Virus record (IMG/VR): IMGVR_UViG_3300045119_000270
Span: 1 to 20,861 of that record
Origin: a virus
Reading direction: 5' to 3' (one strand)
DNA: 20,861 nt
How positions within the stretch are numbered: position 1 is the first letter of the stretch; the number at the start of each line of letters is the position of its first letter. The position numbers and the translations under genes were made by a program. Under the pieces are notes generated by a model. The model ran no database searches. It was not told the DNA's origin and saw only the letters and a program-made list of their open reading frames with translations. Below, piece by piece: positions 14,237-20,331 of this stretch.

Positions 14237-14488
14237 ATGGCTCAGATTGTCTCAATCGAGAAGGTCAAGCCTCAGGACGACATCAGGCCGGTCGCGAATT
14301 GGGCCGTCAAGAAGACGATGGAGGTTCTGGAGCGTCAAGGCCAGATTGAACCCCTGCAGGTATGGGAGCAGGACGGAGCCTACGTCATCTACGGTCAGGA
14401 GCCTTACGGAGCCGAGATTCTCGAAGCTGCCAAGAGGTTGGGATGGCCCACGTTGCTTATCGTAGTCATGATGAGGTATGAAGCATAA
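14237..14488 (+). CDS. Small ParB-like domain protein
   Basis: The 83-aa product starts at 14,237 with AGGAGG nine bases upstream. It follows the ParB/Srx N-terminal pattern: a first strand IVSIEKVKP, a helix KKTMEVLERQG, the phrase IEPLQVWEQDG, then YVIYGQEPYGAEILEAAKRLG in place of the GERRxRA box, and a final strand TLLIVV. ParB-type domains bind CTP or have nuclease activity. The box here lacks the usual Arg pair, so catalysis or CTP binding is doubtful. There is no helix-turn-helix part and no ParA, so classical segregation is unlikely. Its place beside the origin-like region is noteworthy. Confidence 0.75.
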   Translation: MAQIVSIEKVKPQDDIRPVANWAVKKTMEVLERQGQIEPLQVWEQDGAYVIYGQEPYGAEILEAAKRLGWPTLLIVVMMRYEA

Positions 14489-14688
14489 TGGCCTGCGAAG
14501 ATTATCCATGCTGTGGGCACGAGTCTGGTGATTGCCCCCGAGTCGACTCCAAGGGCCGCGAGAGATGGAGATGTGTGGGATGTGGCAAGACGCTCCCTCT
14601 CAAGGCCTCATCGAGCTACTGCAACAGATGCCAGAAGCGTCAGGCATGGAACGACCCATACGAGGACTCACACGACGGAGCATACTGA
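14488..14688 (+). CDS. Cys-rich zinc-binding microprotein
   Basis: The 66-aa product begins MACEDYPCCGHESGDCP and carries CVGCG and CNRC further on, giving nine Cys and a His near the N-terminus that should hold two zinc ions. Proteins opening with CEDYPCCGHE are a recurrent small phage family of unknown function. It starts in a TAATG overlap with the ParB-like gene, so expression is coupled. It ends in an acidic, aromatic tail. A role as a small binder of host proteins or nucleic acid is possible but not shown. Confidence 0.8.
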   Translation: MACEDYPCCGHESGDCPRVDSKGRERWRCVGCGKTLPLKASSSYCNRCQKRQAWNDPYEDSHDGAY

Positions 14689-14948
14689 TGTCAAAGATTC
14701 GATACGCACCACGGATGGCCGATGGTCAGACTGTAGCTTACAGACTACTCGACATCCTCCAGCACATCGCGCCCGACGGGGAAGCGCAGAAGGTGTGCAC
14801 CGACCTGCACAACAGCTACAATCGTGGTCGAGAGCAGGATGAGGTGATGGCCCGAGCGCTGGCCGATGGCTTTCTCTACGGGAACTGGCCTTGGGTCATC
14901 GCAGCAATGAACAAGGAAGCAAAGGCTCGACTGGGCGAGGGTAAATAG
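14688..14948 (+). CDS. 86-aa helical protein, unknown
   Basis: The ATG at 14,688 overlaps the previous TGA and has GGAG eight bases upstream; a longer frame starting inside the upstream gene is not needed. The product is mostly helical, with TVAYRLLDILQHIAP near the front and ARALADGFLYGNWPWVIAAMN near the end. No catalytic motif or family is recognised. An 80-bp spacer with a small TGCAGC/GCTGCA stem (15,001-15,022) follows. Confidence 0.7.
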   Translation: MSKIRYAPRMADGQTVAYRLLDILQHIAPDGEAQKVCTDLHNSYNRGREQDEVMARALADGFLYGNWPWVIAAMNKEAKARLGEGK

Positions 14949-15033
14949 GCGTTAGGCCCAGTGCGGCGCGGCGCTCGAAACATCAGGGTGCCGCGAGTCG
15001 TGCAGCACTAAATCAAGCTGCAAAGGAGAGATG

Positions 15034-15228
15034 ATGGGACAGAACGACGTAAGACCATGCCCCTGCAAGTCAGGCAAGCCATCGCAGTGGATGTTCGATT
15101 GCAAGGGAATCGCGCTCGACCGAGTATGCGAGGACTGCGAGGACACCAAGAGGGCGAAATACAATCCGATGGTGTTCACCGGATACACGCAGGCGGACGT
15201 CGATGAGCAGATTGAGGAGGATTACTAA
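15034..15228 (+). CDS. SEC-C-like zinc microprotein
   Basis: The product of 64 or 65 aa has CPCKSGK followed by a second pair CEDCED, similar to small phage proteins with SEC-C-like CxCxSGK zinc motifs and an ending of the form TGYTQADVDEQIEE. Two ATGs are adjacent (15,031 and 15,034); the AAGGAG lies five bases before the second and only two before the first, so the second is preferred. The stop overlaps the next start as TAATG. The family is widespread in environmental phages, with unknown role. Confidence 0.8.
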   Translation: MGQNDVRPCPCKSGKPSQWMFDCKGIALDRVCEDCEDTKRAKYNPMVFTGYTQADVDEQIEEDY

Positions 15229-15452
15229 TGTCCTCAGTAAAGCTCGCTGAGAAGGTATCGGTAGCGTTAGACCAGCTCGCAGAGAGATTGGAGTCTGGTG
15301 CAATCACCAATGACGAATACGACAATCGGATGTTTGCCATCTGTGTCTGGGCAAAGCGTCGTATCTTTCATCAGGTTCTCGACATCAGCAAGCTCACTCC
15401 AGCGAACTATCCGACGCTGAGCGAGTTCATGAACCGTTGGAGTGTCCACTAA
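15228..15452 (+). CDS. 74-aa helical protein, unknown
   Basis: It starts in a TAATG overlap and has GAGGAGG nine or ten bases upstream. The N-terminal half is a long amphipathic helix (LAEKVSVALDQLAERLESG), then NDEYDNRMFAICVWAKRRIF and a Pro-containing C-terminal helix. A SHOCT-like short helical hairpin is conceivable from the LxxGAIT..EYD pattern, but the match is weak. The function is unknown. Confidence 0.7.
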   Translation: MSSVKLAEKVSVALDQLAERLESGAITNDEYDNRMFAICVWAKRRIFHQVLDISKLTPANYPTLSEFMNRWSVH

Positions 15453-15562
15453 TGCTCCGATGTCCGAAGTGCAAGCGATATTTGCCAGTCTGCACGTGCA
15501 AGGCGAAGATTATTGTTCAACGGTTGAACAATAGCGATAACAGCCCGAGAGGAACTGTCTAG
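15452..15562 (+). CDS. 36-aa zinc-ribbon microprotein
   Basis: The ATG overlaps the previous stop as TAATG. The peptide has CPKC and CTC spaced by eight residues, a minimal zinc ribbon, followed by basic and polar residues. Its last third contains a 23-bp DNA palindrome, so the coding sequence here may also be constrained as a binding site. Short length and lack of its own strong ribosome site keep confidence moderate. Confidence 0.6.
   Translation: MLRCPKCKRYLPVCTCKAKIIVQRLNNSDNSPRGTV
15511..15533. promoter_or_regulatory. Perfect 23-bp palindrome, operator candidate
   Basis: TATTGTTCAAC and its exact complement flank a single G. The core is TGTTCA-N5-TGAACA, the same half-sites and spacing as the site at 11,662-11,678. 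It lies within the 36-aa gene, about 40 bases before the next start. Confidence 0.5.
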
Positions 15563-15573
15563 GAGATAGCGAT

Positions 15574-16482
15574 ATGGCACAGAGATTCTGCGAAGTGTGC
15601 AACGATCCACTACCGCTTGAGACCGAGGAATCCATGTGTGATTCCTGTCTTGAGGTTGTGGAACTTCAGGTGGCAGAGATAAACGAGGCCGAGGAATGCG
15701 AGACACCTGCCAGTGTGGTGGAGCCATCATCGAACGAAACGCCCGCCGAGACAAGAACCGAGGACAACAGGAGCACATCAGAGAACGCCGCTGTTCTCGT
15801 TGCCACCGTCGCTTCGGAGTTAGGAAACCTGGACTTGGGGATGGAGGAGAGCCTGAGTCCAGCGAACCCACAACCGAAGAAACCAGCTCCAAGCCTCGCG
15901 TGTGACTCCTGTGGAGTCCTGCAATACGAACTGAAGAAGTTCAAGGCACCCACAACGAGCAACACGCTGGACCTCTGCGACAAGTGCTATGAGGGCGAGA
16001 TGGCCCTCGTAGTTCATGCTGAGGATCCGATGCAGGGCAAGGTAGTTCATCCTGATGAGAGCGAGCGCGAAGAGATCATCACGATGGACGTCGAGGATGC
16101 CGAACTCTACAATGCAGAGGTTCGTATCAGCATGGAGTCGCCAATCGAGGAAGTCTACGCACGCATCGCACTCCTCGAAGGCAAGTTGCAGCGTGCGAAG
16201 CTGCTCCTGAAGGCCAGCCGAACGACACTCTTCGTGCGCATCGAGCACATGAAGTCTGCCGAGCGCGAGGCCGAATACAAGAGACTCAACGAGCGTGACG
16301 CGAAGAAGCGGCGTCGAGTGCAGCCTGTGAGCGCGGATGGCACGACGCCAGCACCGAAGCGTTCAGTCTCCCGCGCACCGAAGCGGTCCAAGGCTCAGCA
16401 GTTCCGCGACTCAATGCTCGCCAACGGATTCAGCGAAGAGTGGATTGCCGAGCAAATCAAGAAGCGAGGCATCGAGGGCTAA
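15574..16482 (+). CDS. Multi-Cys, basic-tailed protein, unknown
   Basis: AGGAG eight bases before the ATG supports this start. The 302-aa frame has an N-terminal zinc ribbon (CEVC near 6-9 and CDSC near 22-25), a low-complexity Ser/Thr/Glu-rich stretch (about 40-100), a second ribbon (CDSCG near 109 and CDKC near 134), a charged coiled region with LLEGKLQRAKLLLKASR near 198-215, and a very basic KKRRRVQP part. It ends in a small helix-turn-helix-like GFSEEWIAEQIKKRG. No named family is recognised; DNA or RNA contact is likely. The low-complexity part coincides with a second good zinc-ribbon frame, so this stretch is either overprinted or marks compensating frameshifts. Confidence 0.75.
   Translation: MAQRFCEVCNDPLPLETEESMCDSCLEVVELQVAEINEAEECETPASVVEPSSNETPAETRTEDNRSTSENAAVLVATVASELGNLDLGMEESLSPANPQPKKPAPSLACDSCGVLQYELKKFKAPTTSNTLDLCDKCYEGEMALVVHAEDPMQGKVVHPDESEREEIITMDVEDAELYNAEVRISMESPIEEVYARIALLEGKLQRAKLLLKASRTTLFVRIEHMKSAEREAEYKRLNERDAKKRRRVQPVSADGTTPAPKRSVSRAPKRSKAQQFRDSMLANGFSEEWIAEQIKKRGIEG
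15696..15905 (+). CDS. Nested zinc-ribbon frame inside the 302-aa gene
   Basis: In the +2 frame relative to the surrounding gene, an ATG with GAGG seven bases upstream opens 69 codons. It reads CQCGG, a basic helix with paired Arg, then RRCSRCHRRFGV, which is the layout of an NrdR-like or phage zinc ribbon (CxC...CxxC followed by Arg-Phe). The remaining tail is Glu/Ser/Pro-rich. The matching part of the surrounding frame is low-complexity, so this frame may be the one under selection here. It could be a separate overlapping gene or the product of a frameshift. Confidence 0.45.
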   Translation: MRDTCQCGGAIIERNARRDKNRGQQEHIRERRCSRCHRRFGVRKPGLGDGGEPESSEPTTEETSSKPRV

Positions 16483-16501
16483 GCCAAGCCCGACAAGGGT
16501 A

Positions 16502-16531
16502 TTGACAAGGGGCACCGGGCGATGCTATCAT
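16502..16531 (+). promoter_or_regulatory. Rightward promoter P-R3
   Basis: TTGACA (16,502-16,507), an 18-bp spacer and TATCAT (16,526-16,531) preceded by TGC, the same extended -10 as P-R2. Transcription should start near 16,538 and serve the helicase gene and those after it. Confidence 0.85.
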
Positions 16532-16537
16532 CTCTGC

Positions 16538-16579
16538 ATGGCCCGGTGTAACTCGATAACGAGAGGACACATGGAATAG
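16538..16579 (+). other. Possible 13-codon leader peptide before the helicase
   Basis: An ATG at the predicted transcription start opens 13 codons ending in TAG three bases before the helicase ATG. Within it, GAGAGG sits five bases before an internal ATG-GAA-TAG mini-frame, whereas the helicase ATG lies about 17 bases from that ribosome site. This suggests that the helicase start is reached by reinitiation. Confidence 0.4.
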
Positions 16580-16582
16580 ACT

Positions 16583-18175
16583 ATGGCAACGATTCACAGA
16601 AAGTGCGAAACGTGCGGGAAGGTCGCTGAGGTCCAAGCTGAGTTCAAGCTTGACTTCGGGCGTCTATCCATCCTGAGATGCGGACACACAATCGTCTTCA
16701 AGGGCATCGAGAACAAGGCTGCCATCGAGATTACATCGCGCACTGGCAAGCAGCTCTATCCCTTCCAAGCCGAGACAATCGACTTCATGGAGCAAGCGGG
16801 TGGAGTCGTGCTGGTAGGCCACGAGATGGCGCTCGGCAAGACGATCTGCGGAACAGGCTTCGTAAAGCGTAACGCGAAGGACTGCTTCAACGTCCTGGTT
16901 CTCACCAAGTCGAGCACCAAGGTCAACTGGTTCAGAGAGTTCGTCGAATGGGCTGGCATCGTTGGTCAGGTCATCGACAGCAGCATCCAGCGACCGCATC
17001 TCGACATCTTCCCCGTAACCATCATGTCCATCGACCTGTTGGCGAGGGTCACTAGCAAGACCAAGACAATCAATGGTCGAGCGGGCGAACCCAACCCTGA
17101 CTATTGGGGCGAGGACATCTGGAAGCAGTACAACACAGTCATCATCGATGAGTGCCAGTCCATCAAGAACCCTGACTCACTGCGGAGTCGGGCGCTCAAG
17201 GACAATCTCGCTCACGTCAAGTATCGCATCCCGATGAGCGGCACCGCAATCAAGAACGCGGCGCACGAATACTTCACCGTCCTAAACTTCCTCCGTCCTG
17301 AGCTGTTCCCGAGCTACGCTGGATTCATCGAGAAGTGGACGATGGGACGGCATCTTCGCAGGTCGGAAGCGTTCCACGAGATGACGAAAGACTTCATCAT
17401 CCGTAAGACGCGAGCTGAGGTTCTTCCAGACCTCCCGAAGGTGGCTCGGAACTTCCGTCCAGTGCAGATGGACGACAAAGAGCTTATGCAGCGGTATGCA
17501 GATACCGTCGCTGAGTTCAACAAGTGGATGGACGAGAATGAAGAGAAGATGACGCCCGCTGGGTATGTCAATCTCCTCGCGTTCTTCGCCAAGATGCGCT
17601 ACATCACTGGTGTGGCGAAGGTTCCAGCGGCCATCGACTACATCGAGGAGTTCCTGCTTGAGTGCGACCGCAAGCTGGTCGTGTTCGTCCATCACAAGGA
17701 TGTGGCCCTCCTGCTGACCAGTCATCTCAACAAGATGATGGCTGAGATTGGGATGCCGAAGGTTCTGAGCTTCCACTCAGGGCTGGATGGTCAGGAGAGG
17801 CAAGGAGTCATCGACGAGTTCTGGAAGCCTGAGAACCGCATCATGATTGCTTCGACGTTGGCTGCTGGAGAGGGCATCAACCTCCAGTGCTGCTCGGACT
17901 GTCTGATGCTGGAACGTCAGTGGAATCCAGCGAACGAGGAGCAAGCGGAAGCTCGATTCCCGCGGCCGGGTCAGACGGCTGACAAGATCAACGCGACGTA
18001 TCTTACGGCGCTCGGGACAATCGACGAGTTCCTCAGCGAGCTTATCGAGCAGAAGCGTCGGGCGGTCACGGCAACTCTCGACAATCGGGAACTGACCTGG
18101 GAAGAAGAAGGACTGATGAGAGCACTTGCTGATGCCATCTGGAAGGCTGGCAACAAGAAGTGGAACTACAAGTAA
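16583..18175 (+). CDS. SNF2-type superfamily 2 helicase
   Basis: The 530-aa protein is a DNA-dependent ATPase of the SNF2/RapA branch. An N-terminal zinc site is formed by Cys8, Cys11, Cys33 and His35. The helicase core has YPFQ at 59-62 (Q-motif), Walker A HEMALGKT at 80-87 (usual form DEMGLGKT), Walker B DECQ at 189-192, motif III SGT at 219-221, motif V STLAAGEGINLQ at 424-435 and motif VI QAEARFPRPGQT at 454-465 with Arg458 and Arg461 as arginine fingers. All key residues are present and the length suits a compact phage enzyme. Similar phage helicases act in replication or recombination; substrate and polarity are unknown. Its own promoter and leader lie directly upstream. Confidence 0.93.
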   Translation: MATIHRKCETCGKVAEVQAEFKLDFGRLSILRCGHTIVFKGIENKAAIEITSRTGKQLYPFQAETIDFMEQAGGVVLVGHEMALGKTICGTGFVKRNAKDCFNVLVLTKSSTKVNWFREFVEWAGIVGQVIDSSIQRPHLDIFPVTIMSIDLLARVTSKTKTINGRAGEPNPDYWGEDIWKQYNTVIIDECQSIKNPDSLRSRALKDNLAHVKYRIPMSGTAIKNAAHEYFTVLNFLRPELFPSYAGFIEKWTMGRHLRRSEAFHEMTKDFIIRKTRAEVLPDLPKVARNFRPVQMDDKELMQRYADTVAEFNKWMDENEEKMTPAGYVNLLAFFAKMRYITGVAKVPAAIDYIEEFLLECDRKLVVFVHHKDVALLLTSHLNKMMAEIGMPKVLSFHSGLDGQERQGVIDEFWKPENRIMIASTLAAGEGINLQCCSDCLMLERQWNPANEEQAEARFPRPGQTADKINATYLTALGTIDEFLSELIEQKRRAVTATLDNRELTWEEEGLMRALADAIWKAGNKKWNYK

Positions 18176-18195
18176 ACGGATAACGGAGGCGAACG

Positions 18196-18453
18196 GTGGC
18201 GAAGCGTCGATTTCAACCCCACATCAAGGGAGTTTCGAGGGTCAGCAAGCCCTCGGGACTCCTTCCAGTCGTAGAACATGGTCTGCAGACGATTGCCAGC
18301 ATCGAGAAGAAGTCTCTCTCGTGGGTAATCGCTGAGATCATATCGGCATACTTCAACTTGGACAGCGCGACAGGCAAACCGCTGGTCGAAAGACTGGCAC
18401 AGACTCAACTCATTGGCAGCGTCAGGCGGCGCAGGAAGGCGGCGGTTCGATGA
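18196..18453 (+). CDS. Small basic, ribbon-helix-helix-like protein
   Basis: The start is a GTG (18,196) with GGAGG six bases upstream. The 85-aa product is basic at both ends. Its middle reads VEHGLQTIASIEKKSLSWVIAEIISAYFN, which resembles the two helices of a ribbon-helix-helix (Arc/CopG) DNA-binding domain, though the leading strand is not distinct. It could be a phage transcription regulator. The stop overlaps the next start as ATGA. Confidence 0.65.
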   Translation: MAKRRFQPHIKGVSRVSKPSGLLPVVEHGLQTIASIEKKSLSWVIAEIISAYFNLDSATGKPLVERLAQTQLIGSVRRRRKAAVR

Positions 18454-18836
18454 AGGTCACAATCTACGCACACGATGGAGAGATCAAGGCCGATGTTCTC
18501 GGGAGCGGCGCGCATCAGTTCGTCGAGCTTGAGCTTGGCGACCTGACCGTCTTCTTCAAGGGCTTCGGACAGGACAACGTCGACTGCGTGCGTGAGGTCA
18601 TCGAGAAGCTGACCGTCGCGATGGAGCAACTGCAGGACAGCGTGTTCGCTGAGCTGTGCAAGCCCGAGCCTGAGCCTGAAGCTGGCCCGCTGTTCGACGA
18701 CGAGCCTGCGCACGCAAGCACTCCTGACTCGGACATGTTCTCCGAGCCGAGCAGGAAGCTGACCACGACCGAGCGTCATCAGTTGCAGGCTGACAACGGA
18801 CAGGACACTCGCGAGGAAGCGAGAGGAGAGCGGTAA
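18450..18836 (+). CDS. 128-aa protein with disordered acidic tail, unknown
   Basis: It starts in an ATGA overlap. Residues 1-70 form a small alpha-beta unit (MKVTIYAHDGEIKADV, FVELELGDLTVFF, then a long helix CVREVIEKLTVAMEQL). From about 73 on it is Pro/Glu/Asp/Ser-rich and probably disordered. I do not recognise a family. Tight coupling to the basic protein before it suggests that the two may act together. Confidence 0.7.
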   Translation: MKVTIYAHDGEIKADVLGSGAHQFVELELGDLTVFFKGFGQDNVDCVREVIEKLTVAMEQLQDSVFAELCKPEPEPEAGPLFDDEPAHASTPDSDMFSEPSRKLTTTERHQLQADNGQDTREEARGER

Positions 18837-18837
18837 C

Positions 18838-19086
18838 GTGCCGATTCGCTTCGGTCCTTTCCATTTCGTCTACACTCAGCGTGAGCAGGCACAGAGGACC
18901 GTGCTTGCTCACCTCATCGAGGTCTACGGCATCAATGGTGCTCGGTTGCGTATCAACCACGAAGCACATGCCGCTGCTTGGAGACACGATATCCACAGCG
19001 AGCAGCACGAGTGGTGGTTCGATCTCAAGACAATGCACCACAACTTGGAGCACTCGTTGGCATGGGGGAGAGGAGTAGGGCTGTGA
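18838..19086 (+). CDS. 82-aa His/Trp-rich protein, unknown
   Basis: A GTG at 18,838 follows the previous stop by one base, with GGAG about ten bases upstream. The product opens with IRFGPFHFVYTQ, has a helix TVLAHLIEVYG, and then many His and Trp residues (HEAHAAAWRHDIHSEQHEWWF, HHNLEHSLAW), which could bind metal. No family is recognised. The stop overlaps the next start as GTGA. Confidence 0.65.
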   Translation: MPIRFGPFHFVYTQREQAQRTVLAHLIEVYGINGARLRINHEAHAAAWRHDIHSEQHEWWFDLKTMHHNLEHSLAWGRGVGL

Positions 19087-19250
19087 CTGAGCAGGAATAC
19101 AAAGAGAATGAAACCTCTTACAAGGCTACGATTCAGAACCTGCGAGAGCGTGTCGAGACTCTCTCCGAGGAGAATCGTGAACTCAAGCGGCAAATTGAAG
19201 AGGGACAGCGCGTAATCGACGCGTTCATGGGTGGAGTGAACAAGCCTTGA
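19083..19250 (+). CDS. 55-aa coiled-coil protein
   Basis: The GTG at 19,083 overlaps the previous stop and has AGGAG seven bases upstream; a longer upstream extension lies inside the previous gene and is rejected. Residues 17-48 form one charged leucine-zipper-like helix (LRERVETLSEENRELKRQIEE), so it should dimerise. No function is known. Confidence 0.7.
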   Translation: MTEQEYKENETSYKATIQNLRERVETLSEENRELKRQIEEGQRVIDAFMGGVNKP

Positions 19251-19744
19251 ACGTAACGCGCACGATGACACCAGGAGCGGGCGAGGTCGTGGGCATTGAA
19301 TTATCGTGCCCAGACTTCGACGAATACGCTCTGTCTCCACGGTATCCGAACCATTGCAGTCCCGGTTGCAGTGATGGCATCAAGCTGTTCATTACTCCCA
19401 AGCTGCATGGCTCATCAATACACGCGAACGTCTGCTCAGGCAGATACGAGTTCGTCAAGTCCCTTTCTAGAGAATGGTGGGCGCGGAAGGCAGCCGGAGT
19501 TCTCGGATGGGACGAGAGCAAGATTCGGCAACAGATCGACCCAGTCTGGGCAATGAAAGTTCAGAACGCGAACATTGCTGCGGATTGGAAACCAGACGCG
19601 AAAGGCACTAGACGGAGCAGCGGACCATCATGTATCTACTGTGGTGGACGAGTAGCAAAAGGTGACCAAGTTTGTCTGACTTGTATCAACAAAAGTGATA
19701 AGCCAACAGTCGATCCGGGTTCGTTGGACGACCTAGATTTCTGA
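19247..19744 (+). CDS. Zinc-ribbon protein, unknown
   Basis: The longest start is a TTG overlapping the previous stop as TTGA; an ATG six codons later is the alternative, but neither has a strong ribosome site. The 165-aa product has Cys residues at about 21, 37 and 41, and a C-terminal ribbon (CIYCG near 129-133, CLTC near 143-146). The middle includes EWWARKAAGVLGWDESKIRQQID, a helical segment. No family is recognised. It is followed by an acidic tail. Confidence 0.7.
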   Translation: MNVTRTMTPGAGEVVGIELSCPDFDEYALSPRYPNHCSPGCSDGIKLFITPKLHGSSIHANVCSGRYEFVKSLSREWWARKAAGVLGWDESKIRQQIDPVWAMKVQNANIAADWKPDAKGTRRSSGPSCIYCGGRVAKGDQVCLTCINKSDKPTVDPGSLDDLDF

Positions 19745-19754
19745 GGGGGATGAC

Positions 19755-20153
19755 ATGGAACGTAGACTCTTTCTCGTAGGACTCCCGTTACTGGCGGCGG
19801 CGTGTGTCCGAGACAACACAATCGTCACGAAGAATCCTGACGATGGCGGGACGGGACCGACACCAGTGGAAGTCGTCCACGAGTTCGAGTTCCGCGTCAA
19901 TGGTGTTATCACCGGGCAGGTCGACATCACGATGTCCAACACGCAGGAAGGCACTACACTTCTGCGCTCGGACGTGCCGTGGTTCGTGACTGTCAAGAGC
20001 GTCAGGAAGCTGATGTTCGTGTCCCTGACTGCATCGTCGTTCAACTTCGGCAAGCTCACCGTTCAGATTTTCGTAGATGGTCAACTTTTCAGGGAGGCAA
20101 GCGCCGATGGGTTCTCCCCGTCTTGTTCAGTTAGCGGACAGTGGAGTGCGTGA
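19755..20153 (+). CDS. Phage-encoded lipoprotein, MmpS-like body
   Basis: The 132-aa product begins with a short basic start (MERRLF), a hydrophobic segment and Cys17 after LLAAA, a plausible lipobox, so it should be a membrane-anchored lipoprotein. The rest is a beta-rich body with VDITMSNTQEGTT, LRSDVPWFVTVKS, FVSLTAS and LTVQIFVDGQLFREA. This matches the small beta-domain pattern seen in MmpS-like and many phage lipoproteins. GAGGGGG lies close upstream of the ATG. In an early operon such proteins often act in superinfection exclusion or envelope change, but that is inference. Confidence 0.75.
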   Translation: MERRLFLVGLPLLAAACVRDNTIVTKNPDDGGTGPTPVEVVHEFEFRVNGVITGQVDITMSNTQEGTTLLRSDVPWFVTVKSVRKLMFVSLTASSFNFGKLTVQIFVDGQLFREASADGFSPSCSVSGQWSA

Positions 20154-20331
20154 CAAGTTCCGTATCACTCTGAGCCGAGATGAAGTTCTGGCACTGGACC
20201 ACTACTTCACTTGGCGTGTGGGTTGGATAGGCCACGAGGAGCCTGCCGACCTGGTTGCTAATCAGTTCGCAGACATCATCTCTGGGATGGCAAAGGAGAT
20301 TCAGAAGGAAGATGAGAACCATCGCGATTGA
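20107..20331 (+). CDS. 74-aa unknown protein
   Basis: The ATG at 20,107 has GGGAGG nine bases upstream and lies inside the end of the lipoprotein gene (47-bp overlap); an earlier in-frame ATG lacks a ribosome site. The product has a strand-like DKFRITLSRDEVLALDHYFTW and a C-terminal helix ANQFADIISGMAKEIQKE. No family is recognised. It overlaps the start of the nuclease gene by 20 bp. Confidence 0.7.
   Translation: MGSPRLVQLADSGVRDKFRITLSRDEVLALDHYFTWRVGWIGHEEPADLVANQFADIISGMAKEIQKEDENHRD

Noticed and set aside
16476-16491. Terminator after the 302-aa gene
   Set aside because: The GGGCT/AGCCC stem is only 5 bp and no T-run follows.
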